From: Blakeslea trispora
Taxonomy: Eukaryota > Mucoromycota > Mucoromycetes > Mucorales > Choanephoraceae
Assembly: GCA_025331445.1 (NCBI GenBank)
Contig: JAIWNE010000192.1
Span: 1-38,493, forward strand
Length of the DNA stretch: 38,493 nt
Direction of reading: 5' to 3'
Part shown: piece after piece, positions 1 to 9,398 of the stretch
Position numbering within the stretch: position 1 is the first letter of the stretch
Layout: each line of letters starts with the position of its first letter
Program-made: the position numbers and the translations under genes
Notes under the pieces: generated by a model
The model's input: only the letters and a program-made list of their open reading frames with translations
Told to the model about the DNA's origin: nothing
The model's database searches: none

Positions 1-2
1 CT

Positions 3-466
3 GTAACAGGGAAGAAAATTAAAGAAAAAAGATTAAGAGCACCACCGCGCAAAATACCAGTTACGCAAGACAATGTTCAGTCTGAAGTTTGGAAAAAGAT
101 GGAAGAAACCAAAATAGAAGTAACTCTCAAGGAATGGTAATAAACAACAAGGAAGCACAAAGAGATCTTCGAGATGGAACGAGATTTTTATTGGGTAGAA
201 AAACAAAGCCATATACTAACAACAAAACTAATAAGAATAAGGGCAAAGCAAAGGAAGTGGTAACTCCTATAGTAGAAATCAACAAGGTATCCAATGTACC
301 TGATGAATCAGAAGACTATGATACAGATGTGTCGGAGAGTGATGAATATACCTCATCTGCTAGTTATGATTCTGAAGCCATCATTGAAGAACAAGAATCA
401 CTCCATAGCTTTGACTCTGATAGGACGATACTGAATATGATTACCCTTATGATCTCAATACGATGA
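3..466 (+). pseudogene. Gag/Pol leader of the gypsy element, frameshifted
   Basis: A charged, low-complexity leader lies upstream of the protease. The first part reads in the frame starting at base 3, ending in ...VTLKEW at a TAA near 138. The continuation, with KEAQRDLRDGTRFLL, is in the frame of the ORF starting at 89, so about one base has been gained or lost near 130-140. The second half is acidic and Ser-rich (DESEDYDTDVSESDEY) and overlaps the protease start by 4 bases. I see no CCHC zinc knuckle in the part inside the window. The position is what gypsy elements usually give to the Gag C-terminus or Pol leader, but the sequence itself is not diagnostic. Confidence 0.5.
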
Positions 467-879
467 AACATTCTACACCTCTTAAGGCACCTATCGTGAT
501 ACATGGTCATAACATTGAAGCTATATTTGATTCTGGTGCATCTGTGTCACTTATCAGTCGTGCTTTGGCTAAGAGATTAAGATTGTTACCCAATGGTGAT
601 ACTATACCGATAGCAAGTATCGATGACAAGAAATATGCCAATTCTAGAAATGATCCTCGATGCCGCTCTGATGTTACTACATCTGTTCCTATACGGGTAG
701 CAGGAAAGTTACGACCTGAACATATGGTGATCAATGACGAATGTGAAGATGACTGCTGTATACTGGGTATGACTTGGTTTAAACAATATAACATATCACA
801 ACAACTCAAGGATGCTGTTATCGTTATACCGACCAAGGATGGCAGATCAAAAGTACTTCTACAAGGCAAGGTACTGTAG
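463..879 (+). CDS. Retropepsin-like aspartic protease of the gypsy element
   Basis: The 138-codon ORF has the retropepsin signature: a hydrophobic strand, then IFDSGASVSLIS (residues about 22-33) with the catalytic Asp of D-S-G-A, and ILGMTWF near residue 100 as the second conserved strand/helix of single-domain proteases. This enzyme dimerises and cleaves Gag and Pol. The ORF starts 4 bases before the leader ORF ends and stops at TAG 877-879. The RT frame (+3) is already open across this stop, and the peptide GTVEKPAKQAQ continues naturally from it. The boundary is therefore a one-base frame change, either programmed or a decay indel. Integrity of the protease domain itself looks good. Confidence 0.8.
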   Translation: MKHSTPLKAPIVIHGHNIEAIFDSGASVSLISRALAKRLRLLPNGDTIPIASIDDKKYANSRNDPRCRSDVTTSVPIRVAGKLRPEHMVINDECEDDCCILGMTWFKQYNISQQLKDAVIVIPTKDGRSKVLLQGKVL

Positions 880-2459
880 AGAAGCCAGCGAAACAAGCTC
901 AAATATTCACGGTGTCTATCAGAGAGATTGATTCTGAAGAAAAGACCAATGATAAAGAAGACCTCAATGATTTGGTGACTTATGGTGAAGAAATAGTGAG
1001 CGAAGATGGTGTTAGCAGTACATATTCAGTGATAGTAGATGATACACAGAAGAAAGAAGAATCAGAAATACATCCGCAGATCAAAGCATTACTTGAAAAA
1101 TTTGCAAATAGCTTTGCTGAGAACGCAGGCTTAGGTAAAGTATCTAATGAATATGAACATATTATAGAATTAGTAGATCCAGATGATACTATCAAGTCAA
1201 AGCCTTACCGGTTAACCTGGGAAGAAGATGCCCAACTCAAGCAAGAACTACAAGAATTATTGGACAAAGATCTTATTAGACCATCCAAGGGTCGGTGGAC
1301 TTCACCAGTGTTCTTTGTACAGAAAAAGGACAAAGGTTTGAGACTGGTAGTTGACTTTAGAAAATTGAACAAGAACACCAAGAAAGAAAATTATCCATTG
1401 CCACACATCAACGAACTATTAGAATCACTTGGGGGTGCCATTGTATTTTCCACCTTGGATGCCGCTTCTGGTTACTGGCAAGTACCTCTCCATGAAAACT
1501 CTATAGAGAAAACCGGTTTTATCACTAAGTATGGTACATATGAATTCTTGGTCATGCCATTTGGGTTGTGCACAGCAAGTGATACATATCAGAGAATGAT
1601 GTCTCAATTGATGGCACCGTTTATTGGTAAATTCGTATTCGTCTTCATTGATGACATTATTGTATACTCGAGATCAATGGAAGAACATATTATACACCTA
1701 CAAAAGATTTTCAAAACATGCAATGCTGCTAATCTTCGTTTTAAAAGATCAAAGTGTCACTTTGCTTGTGATAAGGTTGAATATCTATGTCATATGGTCT
1801 CAGCTAGAGGTGTATTGCCAACAACAAGAAATGTGTCAAAGCTTCTAGAAATGAAAACTCCTACTGGTGTCTCTGAAATACGTTCTCTTCTGGGTACTAC
1901 TAATTATTACAGGAGATATATTCAAGATTATGCTACTCTGATGAGGCCTATCACTAAATTGTTGAAGAAGGAAGCTACTTTCTATTGGGGTGAAGAACAA
2001 GAACAGACATTCAAGAAGGTGAAAGAATTGTTGTGTAATCCTCCGGTGTTAGCATATCCGGATGAAAGTCAGGTACAAATCTTAACAACAGACGGGTGTA
2101 GTACTGGTGTAGGTGCAATATTATCTCAATCCCCAGATGGTTCAAGCAAAAACGAAACGGTTATAGCATACGCATCTAAGGCTCTGAAATCAACTGAAAG
2201 TAACTAGACCACAACTGAAATTGAAGCTTATGGTCTTATTTGGGGTGTCAAGTATTTTCGTCACTATCTGGCTGGGAGCAATAGAAAATACATACTATAT
2301 ACTGATCACTCTGCTTTGGCATTCATCCTAAATAACAACAAGCCTACCCCTAAGATAAGTCGTTGGGCAGCCGCTTTGATGGAACACAATTACGAGATCA
2401 GATACAAACCAGGTAAAGCCAATCCAGCAGATGCTTTATCTCGCTTGATACAAAAATAA
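870..2459 (+). pseudogene. Gypsy reverse transcriptase-RNase H, split by a TAG
   Basis: All RT blocks are visible in order: LVVDFRKLNKNT, STLDAASGYWQV (first catalytic Asp), VMPFGLCTASDTYQRMM, then FIDDIIVYS with the catalytic DD pair (YLDD-type box), SLLGTTNYYRRYI thumb, and QILTTDGCSTGVGAIL opening RNase H. At 2205-2207 a TAG interrupts the conserved ESN-x-TTTEIEAYGL segment, where gypsy elements usually carry Tyr. The frame then continues without shift through YTDHSAL and NPADALSRL to TAA 2457-2459. One substitution therefore separates this copy from a continuous RT-RNase H. An isolated RT ending at 2204 would lack most of RNase H. Confidence 0.9.
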
Positions 2460-2460
2460 T

Positions 2461-2850
2461 TATAAAAAAAAAAAAGATTAAAATTAGAAAAGACATCCAA
2501 AAAAAAAAGACAAAAAAAAAAGACAAAAAAAAAAGAAAAAAAAAAGAAAAAAAAAAAGAAAAAAAAATATACAAAAAAAAAGGGAATACAAAAGATACGA
2601 AAGGTTACAAAAAAAAATATTTTGGTAGGACATATATACAAAAGAATGGGGATGGTTGGCGGGATTATATAGATATCAATTACACTTATTTTATTATTTA
2701 TCACTTATACTTTTATTTCTTTTTATTTTACTTTACTTCATATTTCTTTGTCATTATATTACTTTATTTTTATTATTTCCACCTTACTTTATTCACTGAC
2801 CTTTTGCAATTACCTTGCAAGTCTCGAATCCAGTGTGTTGAATCTCAAGA
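2461..2850 (+). repeat. A-rich homopolymer spacer between RNase H and integrase
   Basis: From the RNase H stop to about 2588 the + strand is runs of 7-11 A separated by single G or C (roughly AAAAAAAAG units). From 2640 to 2810 it is T-rich with repeated TTTATT-like words. No frame is convincingly coding. The integrase ORF begins at ATG 2851. In most gypsy elements this junction is continuous coding sequence, so the spacer is either a real feature of this lineage or an expansion that broke Pol in two. An intron is possible (acceptor-like TTGCAAG near 2815-2821), but I could not pair it with a donor. Confidence 0.75.
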
Positions 2851-4188
2851 ATGGAATATACAGAATATGTGGCTCTCTACTACTACATCACTCGGGGTAC
2901 ACTACCAACTGACTGTGACATCAAGAATACTAGAAATATCAAGAACAAGGCACAGAAATATACAGCTCACCGAGGTAAACTATTCAAAAAGGTGATTGAC
3001 GATGCCAATGGTGAAGTTATGCTTGGGCAAGAGTTGTTGCATGAAGGTAACATCGACGAGGTGATATTGAAGGTGCACAAGGATGGACATCAAGGAATCC
3101 GAAATACATACCACAAACTGAAAGTACAATACGAAGGAAGAAAAATGTATGGTCGAATGGTTGATATCATAAGTTCATGTGAAATCTGTCAAAGGCGTCA
3201 AATTATACCAAAGAAGAAGGTTATCAAGCTACATCCTATTCCTACACCTTATCGTCCATTCTATATGATCGGTCTCGATGCAGTTGGACCTATTGAAGAA
3301 GAAGGCAATGAGTTTAAGTACATGTTGGTTTGTATCGACTATCTTACTCGTTGGCCGATTGCTGCTGCTGTTCGTGACATCACCGCTCTGACTACTGATC
3401 GATTCTTGTACAATTATGTATTTATGCACCATGGTATCCCATCCTATTTGTTGACTGACCGAGGAACCTCTTTTAAAGCTGAATATATCGACCATATCTT
3501 GAAAAGACTTGAATGCAGACATCTTATCACTTGTGCTTATAGGCCGCAATCAAATGGTATGGTTGAACGTATGAATCAAACACTGGTGCAGACTATAGCC
3601 AAACTGAAGAATGATGATCAAGTACCAAAGAACTGGAATTCTTATATCAACAATGCCTTATTTGCAATCAGAACCATGGTAAACGACTCTACTGGATATA
3701 GTCCCTCGATGCTTTTGTACGGTTATGAACTGAGAACTCCTGCTAATTGGTCTGTTCCTCGATACGATTACGTTGAAGGTGAAATTGATGAAGAAGTAAA
3801 AAGACGTGTCCTGGAAATTGATACTTGTATGAAGCAGTTGCGTGAAGAAGCCGTTGAAAAGTCCATGAATAAGAAGAAAGAAATGAAAAGAAGATATGAC
3901 GAAGGGGTGAAAGAAAGGAAGTTGTTTGAAGTTGGTGACCTGGTGTTGATGAAAGACCATGTCCCTAGTAACAAGTTTGCAAATAAGTGGCTAGGTCCTT
4001 TTGAAGTCGTCAAGGCCAATAAGAATCATACATACCATCTAGTTGGTAAGAACTCGAGAAGATTAGAAGAAGCAGTGAATGGTCACTATTTGTTACCGTA
4101 TAAGATGTCATCAAGATTCGTACCTGATGTAAAACAAGTAGACAAGATCAATGCAATAGAAGCGTGGTTAGAGAAACAGAAAAGCTAG
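2851..4188 (+). CDS. Gypsy integrase
   Basis: The 445-residue ORF has an HHCC zinc module (HKDGHQG about residues 76-82, then CEICQRR near 110-116). The DDE core follows: GLDAVGP with first Asp near residue 137, LLTDRGTSF with the second near 199, and YRPQSNGMVERMNQ with catalytic Glu near 235. It ends with a GPF-type C-terminal fold (KWLGPFEVVKANKNHTYHL) and a basic tail. The enzyme joins element cDNA to chromosomal DNA. The first residues (YITRGTLP) match the usual linker before the zinc module, so ATG 2851 lies almost exactly at the domain boundary. No internal stop or frameshift is visible. It needs its own translation start because the preceding RNase H frame is closed. Confidence 0.92.
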   Translation: MEYTEYVALYYYITRGTLPTDCDIKNTRNIKNKAQKYTAHRGKLFKKVIDDANGEVMLGQELLHEGNIDEVILKVHKDGHQGIRNTYHKLKVQYEGRKMYGRMVDIISSCEICQRRQIIPKKKVIKLHPIPTPYRPFYMIGLDAVGPIEEEGNEFKYMLVCIDYLTRWPIAAAVRDITALTTDRFLYNYVFMHHGIPSYLLTDRGTSFKAEYIDHILKRLECRHLITCAYRPQSNGMVERMNQTLVQTIAKLKNDDQVPKNWNSYINNALFAIRTMVNDSTGYSPSMLLYGYELRTPANWSVPRYDYVEGEIDEEVKRRVLEIDTCMKQLREEAVEKSMNKKKEMKRRYDEGVKERKLFEVGDLVLMKDHVPSNKFANKWLGPFEVVKANKNHTYHLVGKNSRRLEEAVNGHYLLPYKMSSRFVPDVKQVDKINAIEAWLEKQKS

Positions 4189-4262
4189 GAGGAATTCTAC
4201 CTTTTTCTTGAAGGATTTGTCAAGTCTTGTTGTGATGCTGATGCTAGGTGGTAAAATTCCTC
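4189..4262. repeat. Inverted repeat directly after the integrase stop
   Basis: GAGGAATTCTACC (4189-4201) pairs with GGTAAAATTCCTC (4250-4262), 12 of 13 positions, with a 48-base loop. It starts at the base after the integrase TAG. It could fold in the element RNA; I infer no function. Confidence 0.5.
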
Positions 4263-4352
4263 TTGTCCGGCAGAACTTCGTCTCGCACACCCAAAATATT
4301 CCGGATGACGTAGACAAAATTGATAAAGACACCCCAGATATTGAAGCGCAGC

Positions 4353-4781
4353 TGTTAATTACACCCCACTTCTTCTTTTATTTATTTTATTTTTATTTCT
4401 CATTTCTGTCCTGATTTTTATTTCTTATTTTATTTTCTCCAATTTGACTCTACCTTATTTTTGATCTACTTTACATTTTCTTTACAAATTTCCTTATATA
4501 TATTTTACCATTTAAATCTTATTTGAATTAGTGTACCATTGTACAAGCTATCAGAAAACATATATATATATCTCATTCATATTTTAAATAAAACTTTATC
4601 GATTACTTACTAGAAAATAATTTGAACCTACTATTTTCTATAACCTACTTAAAACATTCTTGTCATCTTTTGAGACGTTGTGTGATAAATTTGGAAATTA
4701 CGTCACTACTTTTTGCCGGACTCCTCGGACTGTGCCGACTCGAACTTGCTTTCTGAGCTTGTAATAGTCAAGTGGGGTGCA
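4353..4781 (+). repeat. Probable 3' LTR of the gypsy element
   Basis: The segment begins TG and ends CA. Near its ends are matching inverted words, ACACCCCACTT (4361-4371) and AAGTGGGGTGCA (4770-4781). Inside are a TATATATATAT promoter-like run near 4561 and AATAAA near 4587, the usual U3-R landmarks. The partner LTR is outside the window and no clear polypurine tract abuts 4353 (the nearest purine-rich run is 4171-4195), so the exact start is uncertain. Confidence 0.45.
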
Positions 4782-5090
4782 CCTAAATCAGAGGAATTAC
4801 TATATATGTTATCTTATTTTATTTCTATTATATCTTTATCCTTTTTATCGCTTGTTATATTTTTACATAAACTGACATTGACATTTGAAAACTGAATTGA
4901 ATTGATCTTGAAAGAAGAATTGATAAAAGAAGAACAGAAATTGAATACAGATATAACAGAACCATTGTCCAGTTTAACTACACTTATAATCAGCAATTCA
5001 ATTACGCAGAAATACCAGTCTCGGCTATTGAACATAATTGAACACATAATCAGGAACAATCTATTTCACAACTAGGCACCGCAAACGTAT
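4782..5090. other. Spacer, nothing recognised
   Basis: AT-rich flank between the gypsy LTR and the left TIR-like repeat. ORFs here are short and show no domain. Confidence 0.6.
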
Positions 5091-5096
5091 CACTTT

Positions 5097-5142
5097 TGAA
5101 AAGTCTAATATAGGTTTTGAGGGTAATAATCGGTTTGATAAA
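5097..5142 (+). repeat. Left copy of the TIR-like repeat
   Basis: It reads TTGAAAAGTCTA at 5097-5108, then TTTTGAGGGT at 5115-5124 and GGTTTGATAAA at 5132-5142. About four fifths of positions match the reverse complement of 15274-15315 with one gap. CACTTTT directly before it may be the true terminus, but the right end does not show CACTTTT. Confidence 0.7.
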
Positions 5143-5167
5143 CACTACAATCAATTGAAATTGCCTG

Positions 5168-5204
5168 CCGTCTCATCCACATTTTTTTTATATTGATGAG
5201 ACGG
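5168..5204. repeat. Hairpin just inside the left TIR-like repeat
   Basis: CCGTCTCATC (5168-5177) and GATGAGACGG (5195-5204) form a perfect 10-bp stem with a T-rich 17-base loop. A third GAGAC word follows at about 5209. No right-end counterpart was seen. Confidence 0.6.
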
Positions 5205-5744
5205 TGGTGAGACTGATAATTTTTTACTGCTTAATTTAAAAATCTTATTTTCTCTACGAAAACACGTCCATTGTGGATAAAACTTTCTAGGATGACTCTT
5301 GGATAAATGTACTTTATGTTTGTTAAATTGGATGTTGTGATTCCTTACAAAATCTTTCATAACTTGACAATTTTGTGTTTACAGCCTTTTTTAACCATTT
5401 TATTAAAAATTCGATTTCCGCCATTTTTCTTGAAATGACTTGGATTTTTTTTTATTTTTTTTTCTAAGTCGAATAGGCTGTAAATTGAGTAAGATTGCTT
5501 TCCAGGTTACATATTTCTTGTCGTTGTTTGAATGCAAGAGGGCATATTTGCAATAAAATTGAAGATGTACCTTTCCAAGTACCTCAACATCGCTTTTTTT
5601 GGTATCAAAATGATCAGAAAAGCAAAAAGTAATAGATAAACAATCTTTCATAAAATAATAATAGCTTTTGACTATTTTCATTTTTTTTCTGAAAAAGCAG
5701 CGAATCTGTCTTAATTATACTTTCAATACGAGGTGTCCATTTTG
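5205..5744. other. AT-rich stretch, no gene recognised
   Basis: Short ORFs on the - strand (for example 5403-5681) are Lys/Phe-rich products of T runs and show no domain. Confidence 0.5.
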
Positions 5745-6045
5745 AGCAACTTTTTTTTGGTTGATTCTCAATAAGGGTTTTTTTTGCAACTATTTTTAAC
5801 TGCTTCTTAGAAAGGGGGGTTTTTTTTGCAACTTTTCCTAGCACTAATTTTTTATTTTTTAGAAGAAGTAGAATTTGACCATCCAATTCTTAATAAAGGT
5901 TTTTTTTACAACTTTTTTTCTAGCACTGATTTTTTATTTTCTGAAGGAGATATTTTTTTTGCAACTTTTTTTATTCTATGACATAGGATCATTTTTATTC
6001 TTTTAAAGAGGCCTTTTTTTTGCAACTTTTTTTCTGAGATTGCAT
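5745..6045 (+). repeat. Degenerate T-rich repeat with GCAACTTTTT core
   Basis: The word T7-8, G or A, CAAC, T4-7 recurs five or six times at irregular spacing (near 5775, 5820, 5905, 5955 and 6015). Two of the units also share AGCACT(A/G)ATTTTTTATTTT. The spacing is too irregular for a simple microsatellite. It may be a subterminal repeat of the candidate composite element or a decayed tandem array. Confidence 0.6.
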
Positions 6046-6272
6046 AGGATATTCAGGATAGCACTTGTTATTTAAATCAAAAAGAAGCGAAAAGAAGATG
6101 TATCATAAATGATGTGAACTCATGTCAGGTTAATACAGTATGTACTGTATGGATCGTTTGGCCAATATTTAGAATATCGAGTAGGTATACGCTCACACAA
6201 TTAAACTTGAATGTTTTGTATTAAATGTAAAGTGATAGAATGATCAATCTGTAATGTAAGAGTACAAAATAA

Positions 6273-7165
6273 TTACTGGATAACAATTACTTCTTTATTT
6301 TTTTTTATCAATCGTTGAAATTGTATTTTGATACTTTCTTTGATTTTTTTTTCTATTTTATTAATACTCATTTCAAGCTTTGTGTACATCGGGTTGATGG
6401 GTGGATATACACAATCCTCTTCTACAATCAAAGGATTGTAATGATAATCCTCGAGTTGCAAAACAATCGGCTTTCTTTCTTCAAGTACACCCCAGATTGG
6501 CACCATCAGAGTTGGCTTGATGTTTTTGTTGCTGTCCATGATTGTTACAGCAATCTTATAGGTGTCAGCAACAATCTGGCTGCACTTGATGCCATTGTAC
6601 CAGTAATCGGCAGGACAGGAAGCATTGTTGTTGTTCAGTCCAAAAGAAAGAATGCTTCTTACCTTTTCAACGTCAAACCTATTTCTTTCTATTAAACAGA
6701 ATATCCATTATATGCTGACTTTACTACATACCTCATCTTCTTGTAAGTCTCCAAGTTTTCTTCAAAAGTCAGCATCATTTCTTTTTTGACCTGCATGTGT
6801 CTGGTGTTGTCATGGTAGATTCCACACGCAATTGCGTGGAACCCACAGTATCCAGAAGAAGGACTTACAACCACACGCTTTTTGGCAGCATAAAGTGTGG
6901 TGACAGCTTTATGCTTGTTGATTAGTTCGATCTCGGGATGGTTATGGGGTTTTTGCTTCTTGCTGAGAATCCAAGAGAGCCCCTTCTTGGTAGACTTGTT
7001 GTAATGGACCTGAAAGTTACAGCTGGGAATCTTGCACTTGGCGTATACTTTCTGGTCAGTTTTAAGTCTAAACCGAATGAAATGTTTAGCTGTCAAGGGA
7101 ATGTTCTGGAGAACGTAGTCAGCAACATCGTGTTTGGTGAATGAGTTTGAGAGTTCGGGTTGCAT
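6273..7165 (-). CDS. FAR1/MULE-type zinc module fused to an OTU-like cysteine protease
   Basis: Two exons (7165-6732 and 6678-6273) join across a 53-bp intron with a GTATGT donor and TAG acceptor, giving 279 residues. Residues about 40-80 form a zinc-binding module like those at the N-terminus of MULE/FAR1 proteins: C44 and C49, a Trp in SWIL at 65, then HNH with H74 and H76. Residues about 100-235 resemble an OTU deubiquitinase: SGYCGFHAIA with nucleophile C107, a Trp at 171 (DYWYNG), and YHYNPL with the candidate catalytic His at 224. The usual Asp of DGNC is replaced by Ser. The C-terminus is a Lys-rich probable coiled coil. I chose ATG 7165 as the first in-frame ATG before the domain. The gene diverges from the Tnp2 gene. 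OTU domains cleave ubiquitin-like chains; the substrate here is unknown. Confidence 0.75.
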
Positions 7166-7708
7166 GTTGAGGTGAATGAGATTGCGCGTAAAGATAACTA
7201 AAGTAAAATAAAATAAAAACTTTTGTTTAGCCAAGGGTCATATGCAGACTCAACAAACCGTATTCAAACTGAGGTAAATAAGTGGATGATACGATATTAT
7301 GTGAGATGTAAAAAGTAATTTGAAAAAAAGCGGGTGTAACAGATTTCTTTTTTTTTTTAAAAAAAATTGGGGATCAGCGATACGTATCTATCAGCAAAAC
7401 ATTATTCTCCTTTAGCCAAACAACATGAAGTTTCCTCTCAAATGAATACAACAATGGTGAGGAAATTGCATGTGTTGAATTGTGTGAAGAAAAATGGATT
7501 TGAGGCGATGTTTAGCACACTTAAGACAAAAGGGGTTATAATTAAGTCTGATAATGAATTTATTGTTCTTGTCAAATGATATCAGATAGCCGATTATAGT
7601 AATTGTGTACCTGTTGAGTAAGAAAATCTCAAACCTGTATATAATAATATGTTGACAGATTAATCGAATGCTCTTTCTACCTAAACTTAACAAAAAAATA
7701 TATCAATT
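7166..7708. promoter_or_regulatory. Divergent intergenic region between the OTU and Tnp2 genes
   Basis: This 543-bp AT-rich region separates two divergently transcribed genes and probably holds both promoters. It has an 11-T/7-A tract near 7347-7366 and an in-frame small ORF from ATG 7442 to 7579 with no recognised domain. No certain TATA box can be assigned. Confidence 0.4.
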
Positions 7709-9398
7709 ATGTCTGGATCTCTTCTCCTCTGTTACTGTGATGAATGTCTCAACTTTCCTAACGAAGAAAGATGTTTGCCTCAATATACCGTTCAGTATCA
7801 CAAGGCAAACAATTTGTTTGGAGGCGTTGCCTTCAATGAGTGGGCTGCCATGAATGGTAAAGCATTTTATGGAATAAGAATGAAACATGTATGGTAACGC
7901 TATTGGTTTTTTAGATGAGCAATTCTTTGACATGGCTGGCTTGTCTGAGCAAGATGTCAACAATGACATCGAATTAATGGATGCTGATGGTAATAAAAAA
8001 CCAAATAACTGAGGAATTCAATGTTAATTATTTTGCTACGTAGATGATGAATTCATGGAAGAGGACTTCAGCATCATGGCCACAGGTGACGATGAAGAAT
8101 GGCCTGAAGTTGCTACCTCTGCTTTTGAGCCTGAGGAGGTGACTACTGAAGTTGTTGAAATCGACGAAGTCGATCAACTCACCAACACTTTTGCTTCAAG
8201 TAAATTTTAATAAATAAACCTGTTTGATATTTCAACTGAACAATTCTTTTAAACCATGTCTATTATAAGCAAAGTTTCTTCTTCTGCAACGCCTGACCGT
8301 GACTTTCATATTTTTATATTCTATAAAAACTCGAAAAAACGTATTTGAATAAAGCTGGCTTTTACCTTAGTATAAAATTCTTTAAAATTGATCTCTCTCT
8401 GTAACAACTAGCTGCCCGAAGTTAAACAGAAGTATTCATTTCCACTATCTTATAGCTGCCCTTAATAACTCTACTTGTTTAAACAATTCCTTGAGTTATT
8501 TTAACTAAGCATCTATTTATCTGACTCTTCGAAATATAATTATGTTCGTTAACTGGAGTCAAGTGACCCTCCAAATAAAAAGTCTAAAACATCTTGATTA
8601 TCTTTGAACAATTAGTTCTTAAGTGATAACAATATTACCTGTCTCCTATTAATTTACTTCGATAAAATGTAACTAAGTTATTTTAATAAGACAGTTTGAC
8701 TAGCTATACACATACTTAACAACCTAACCACGAAGACTTTGAACCACTTTTGGTCTCTTCACTAAAACCACTTAATAAGACACTCTTTATAAGTCCTACG
8801 TGATTTATTTGATACGAGTGTGCTGTTAATTTAAGAATTCATCCTACAATTACTAAATCTAAAACAAATCAACTCCTATAAATCTTACACTTTAGCTGCA
8901 GCTGAGATTCTCTTCGCAATGGTTGTCAAGCTTCATAACAAGTACACCACTTATGAAGGCACTGAGTATCTTATGGAATGCTTGAATCAACTCATGGAAG
9001 AAACTAACGACTCCTTCCGTTTTCGCCTACCTTTTTGAATCGTACTGCTCTGCTTAATGGTAGTACAGAGGGTGTAAAGGCTTATGTTGTTTGTCCTAAA
9101 TGTCATGCTTTGCATGAAAAAAAGGATGATGCAGTCATCTGTGTCAAGCCCATGGCCAATGTTATTTTCATCCCCACGCACGCCTCCTTCTACTGTACTG
9201 GAAATCTCTTGGCGTTGAACAACCGTGTTCCTGCAACTTTGTCTGTTCAGATGGAGTATGCCTACTGCTCTATCGAGGCTACTCTCAAAAAATTCTTTGG
9301 AAGATGAGGTTTTGCCGACCAACTTGCCCAGTGGAAGCACCGTCGTACTTTGGAAAGTTACTATTCGGACTTGCAAGATGCCAGCATGTTCAACAAAT
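7709..9398 (+). pseudogene. Tnp2-type transposase, N-terminal half
   Basis: Four exons join in frame: 7709-7856, 7915-7989, 8044-8199 and 8896 onward, with GT-AG introns of 58, 54 and 696 bp. The product starts MSGSLLLCYCDECLNF, a Cys/His cluster (C-x-C-x2-C ... H) like those opening fungal Tnp2 proteins, followed by an acidic region. Exon 4 gives VVKLHNKYTTYEGTEYLM, the second Cys pair VVCPKCHAL, then CSIEATLKKFF, FADQLAQWKHRRT and SDLQDASMFNKF. These correspond to the linker just before the DDE core of this family. Exon 4 has a frameshift near 9022-9030 and a TGA at 9305-9307. The catalytic core that should follow is missing: sequence passes directly into Tc1 transposase near 9398. Family recognition is from remembered motif layout. 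Confidence 0.75.
8200..8895 (+). other. Unusually long third intron of the Tnp2 gene
   Basis: The donor GTAAAT (8200) and acceptor ACTTTAG (ending 8895) preserve the reading phase. The other introns in the window are 43-70 bp, so about 630 bp look like an old insertion. No ORF, TIR or internal repeat is evident. Confidence 0.55.

Larger units (their letters stand above)
1..4781 (+). mobile_element. Ty3/gypsy LTR retrotransposon, 5' end outside the window
   Basis: Protease, reverse transcriptase, RNase H and integrase follow each other on the + strand in Ty3/gypsy order. The 5' LTR, primer-binding site and most of gag lie left of the window. A probable 3' LTR sits at 4353-4781. The copy is not functional as read: the frame changes near position 130 and between protease and RT, and a TAG at 2205-2207 cuts RT from RNase H. 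Unusually, an A-rich homopolymer spacer and about 260 bp of T-rich DNA separate RNase H from integrase, so integrase has its own ORF. The coding parts are otherwise well preserved, so this is a fairly recent insertion. Confidence 0.92.

Noticed and set aside
2815..2850. CTCGAATCC resembling a tRNA B box
   Set aside because: The match to GGTTCGANTCC is poor and no cloverleaf or A box lies upstream.
4730..4760. CGACTCGAACT shared with 14845-14856, suggesting a second LTR
   Set aside because: Similarity ends after about 30 bp and the flanking signals do not align.
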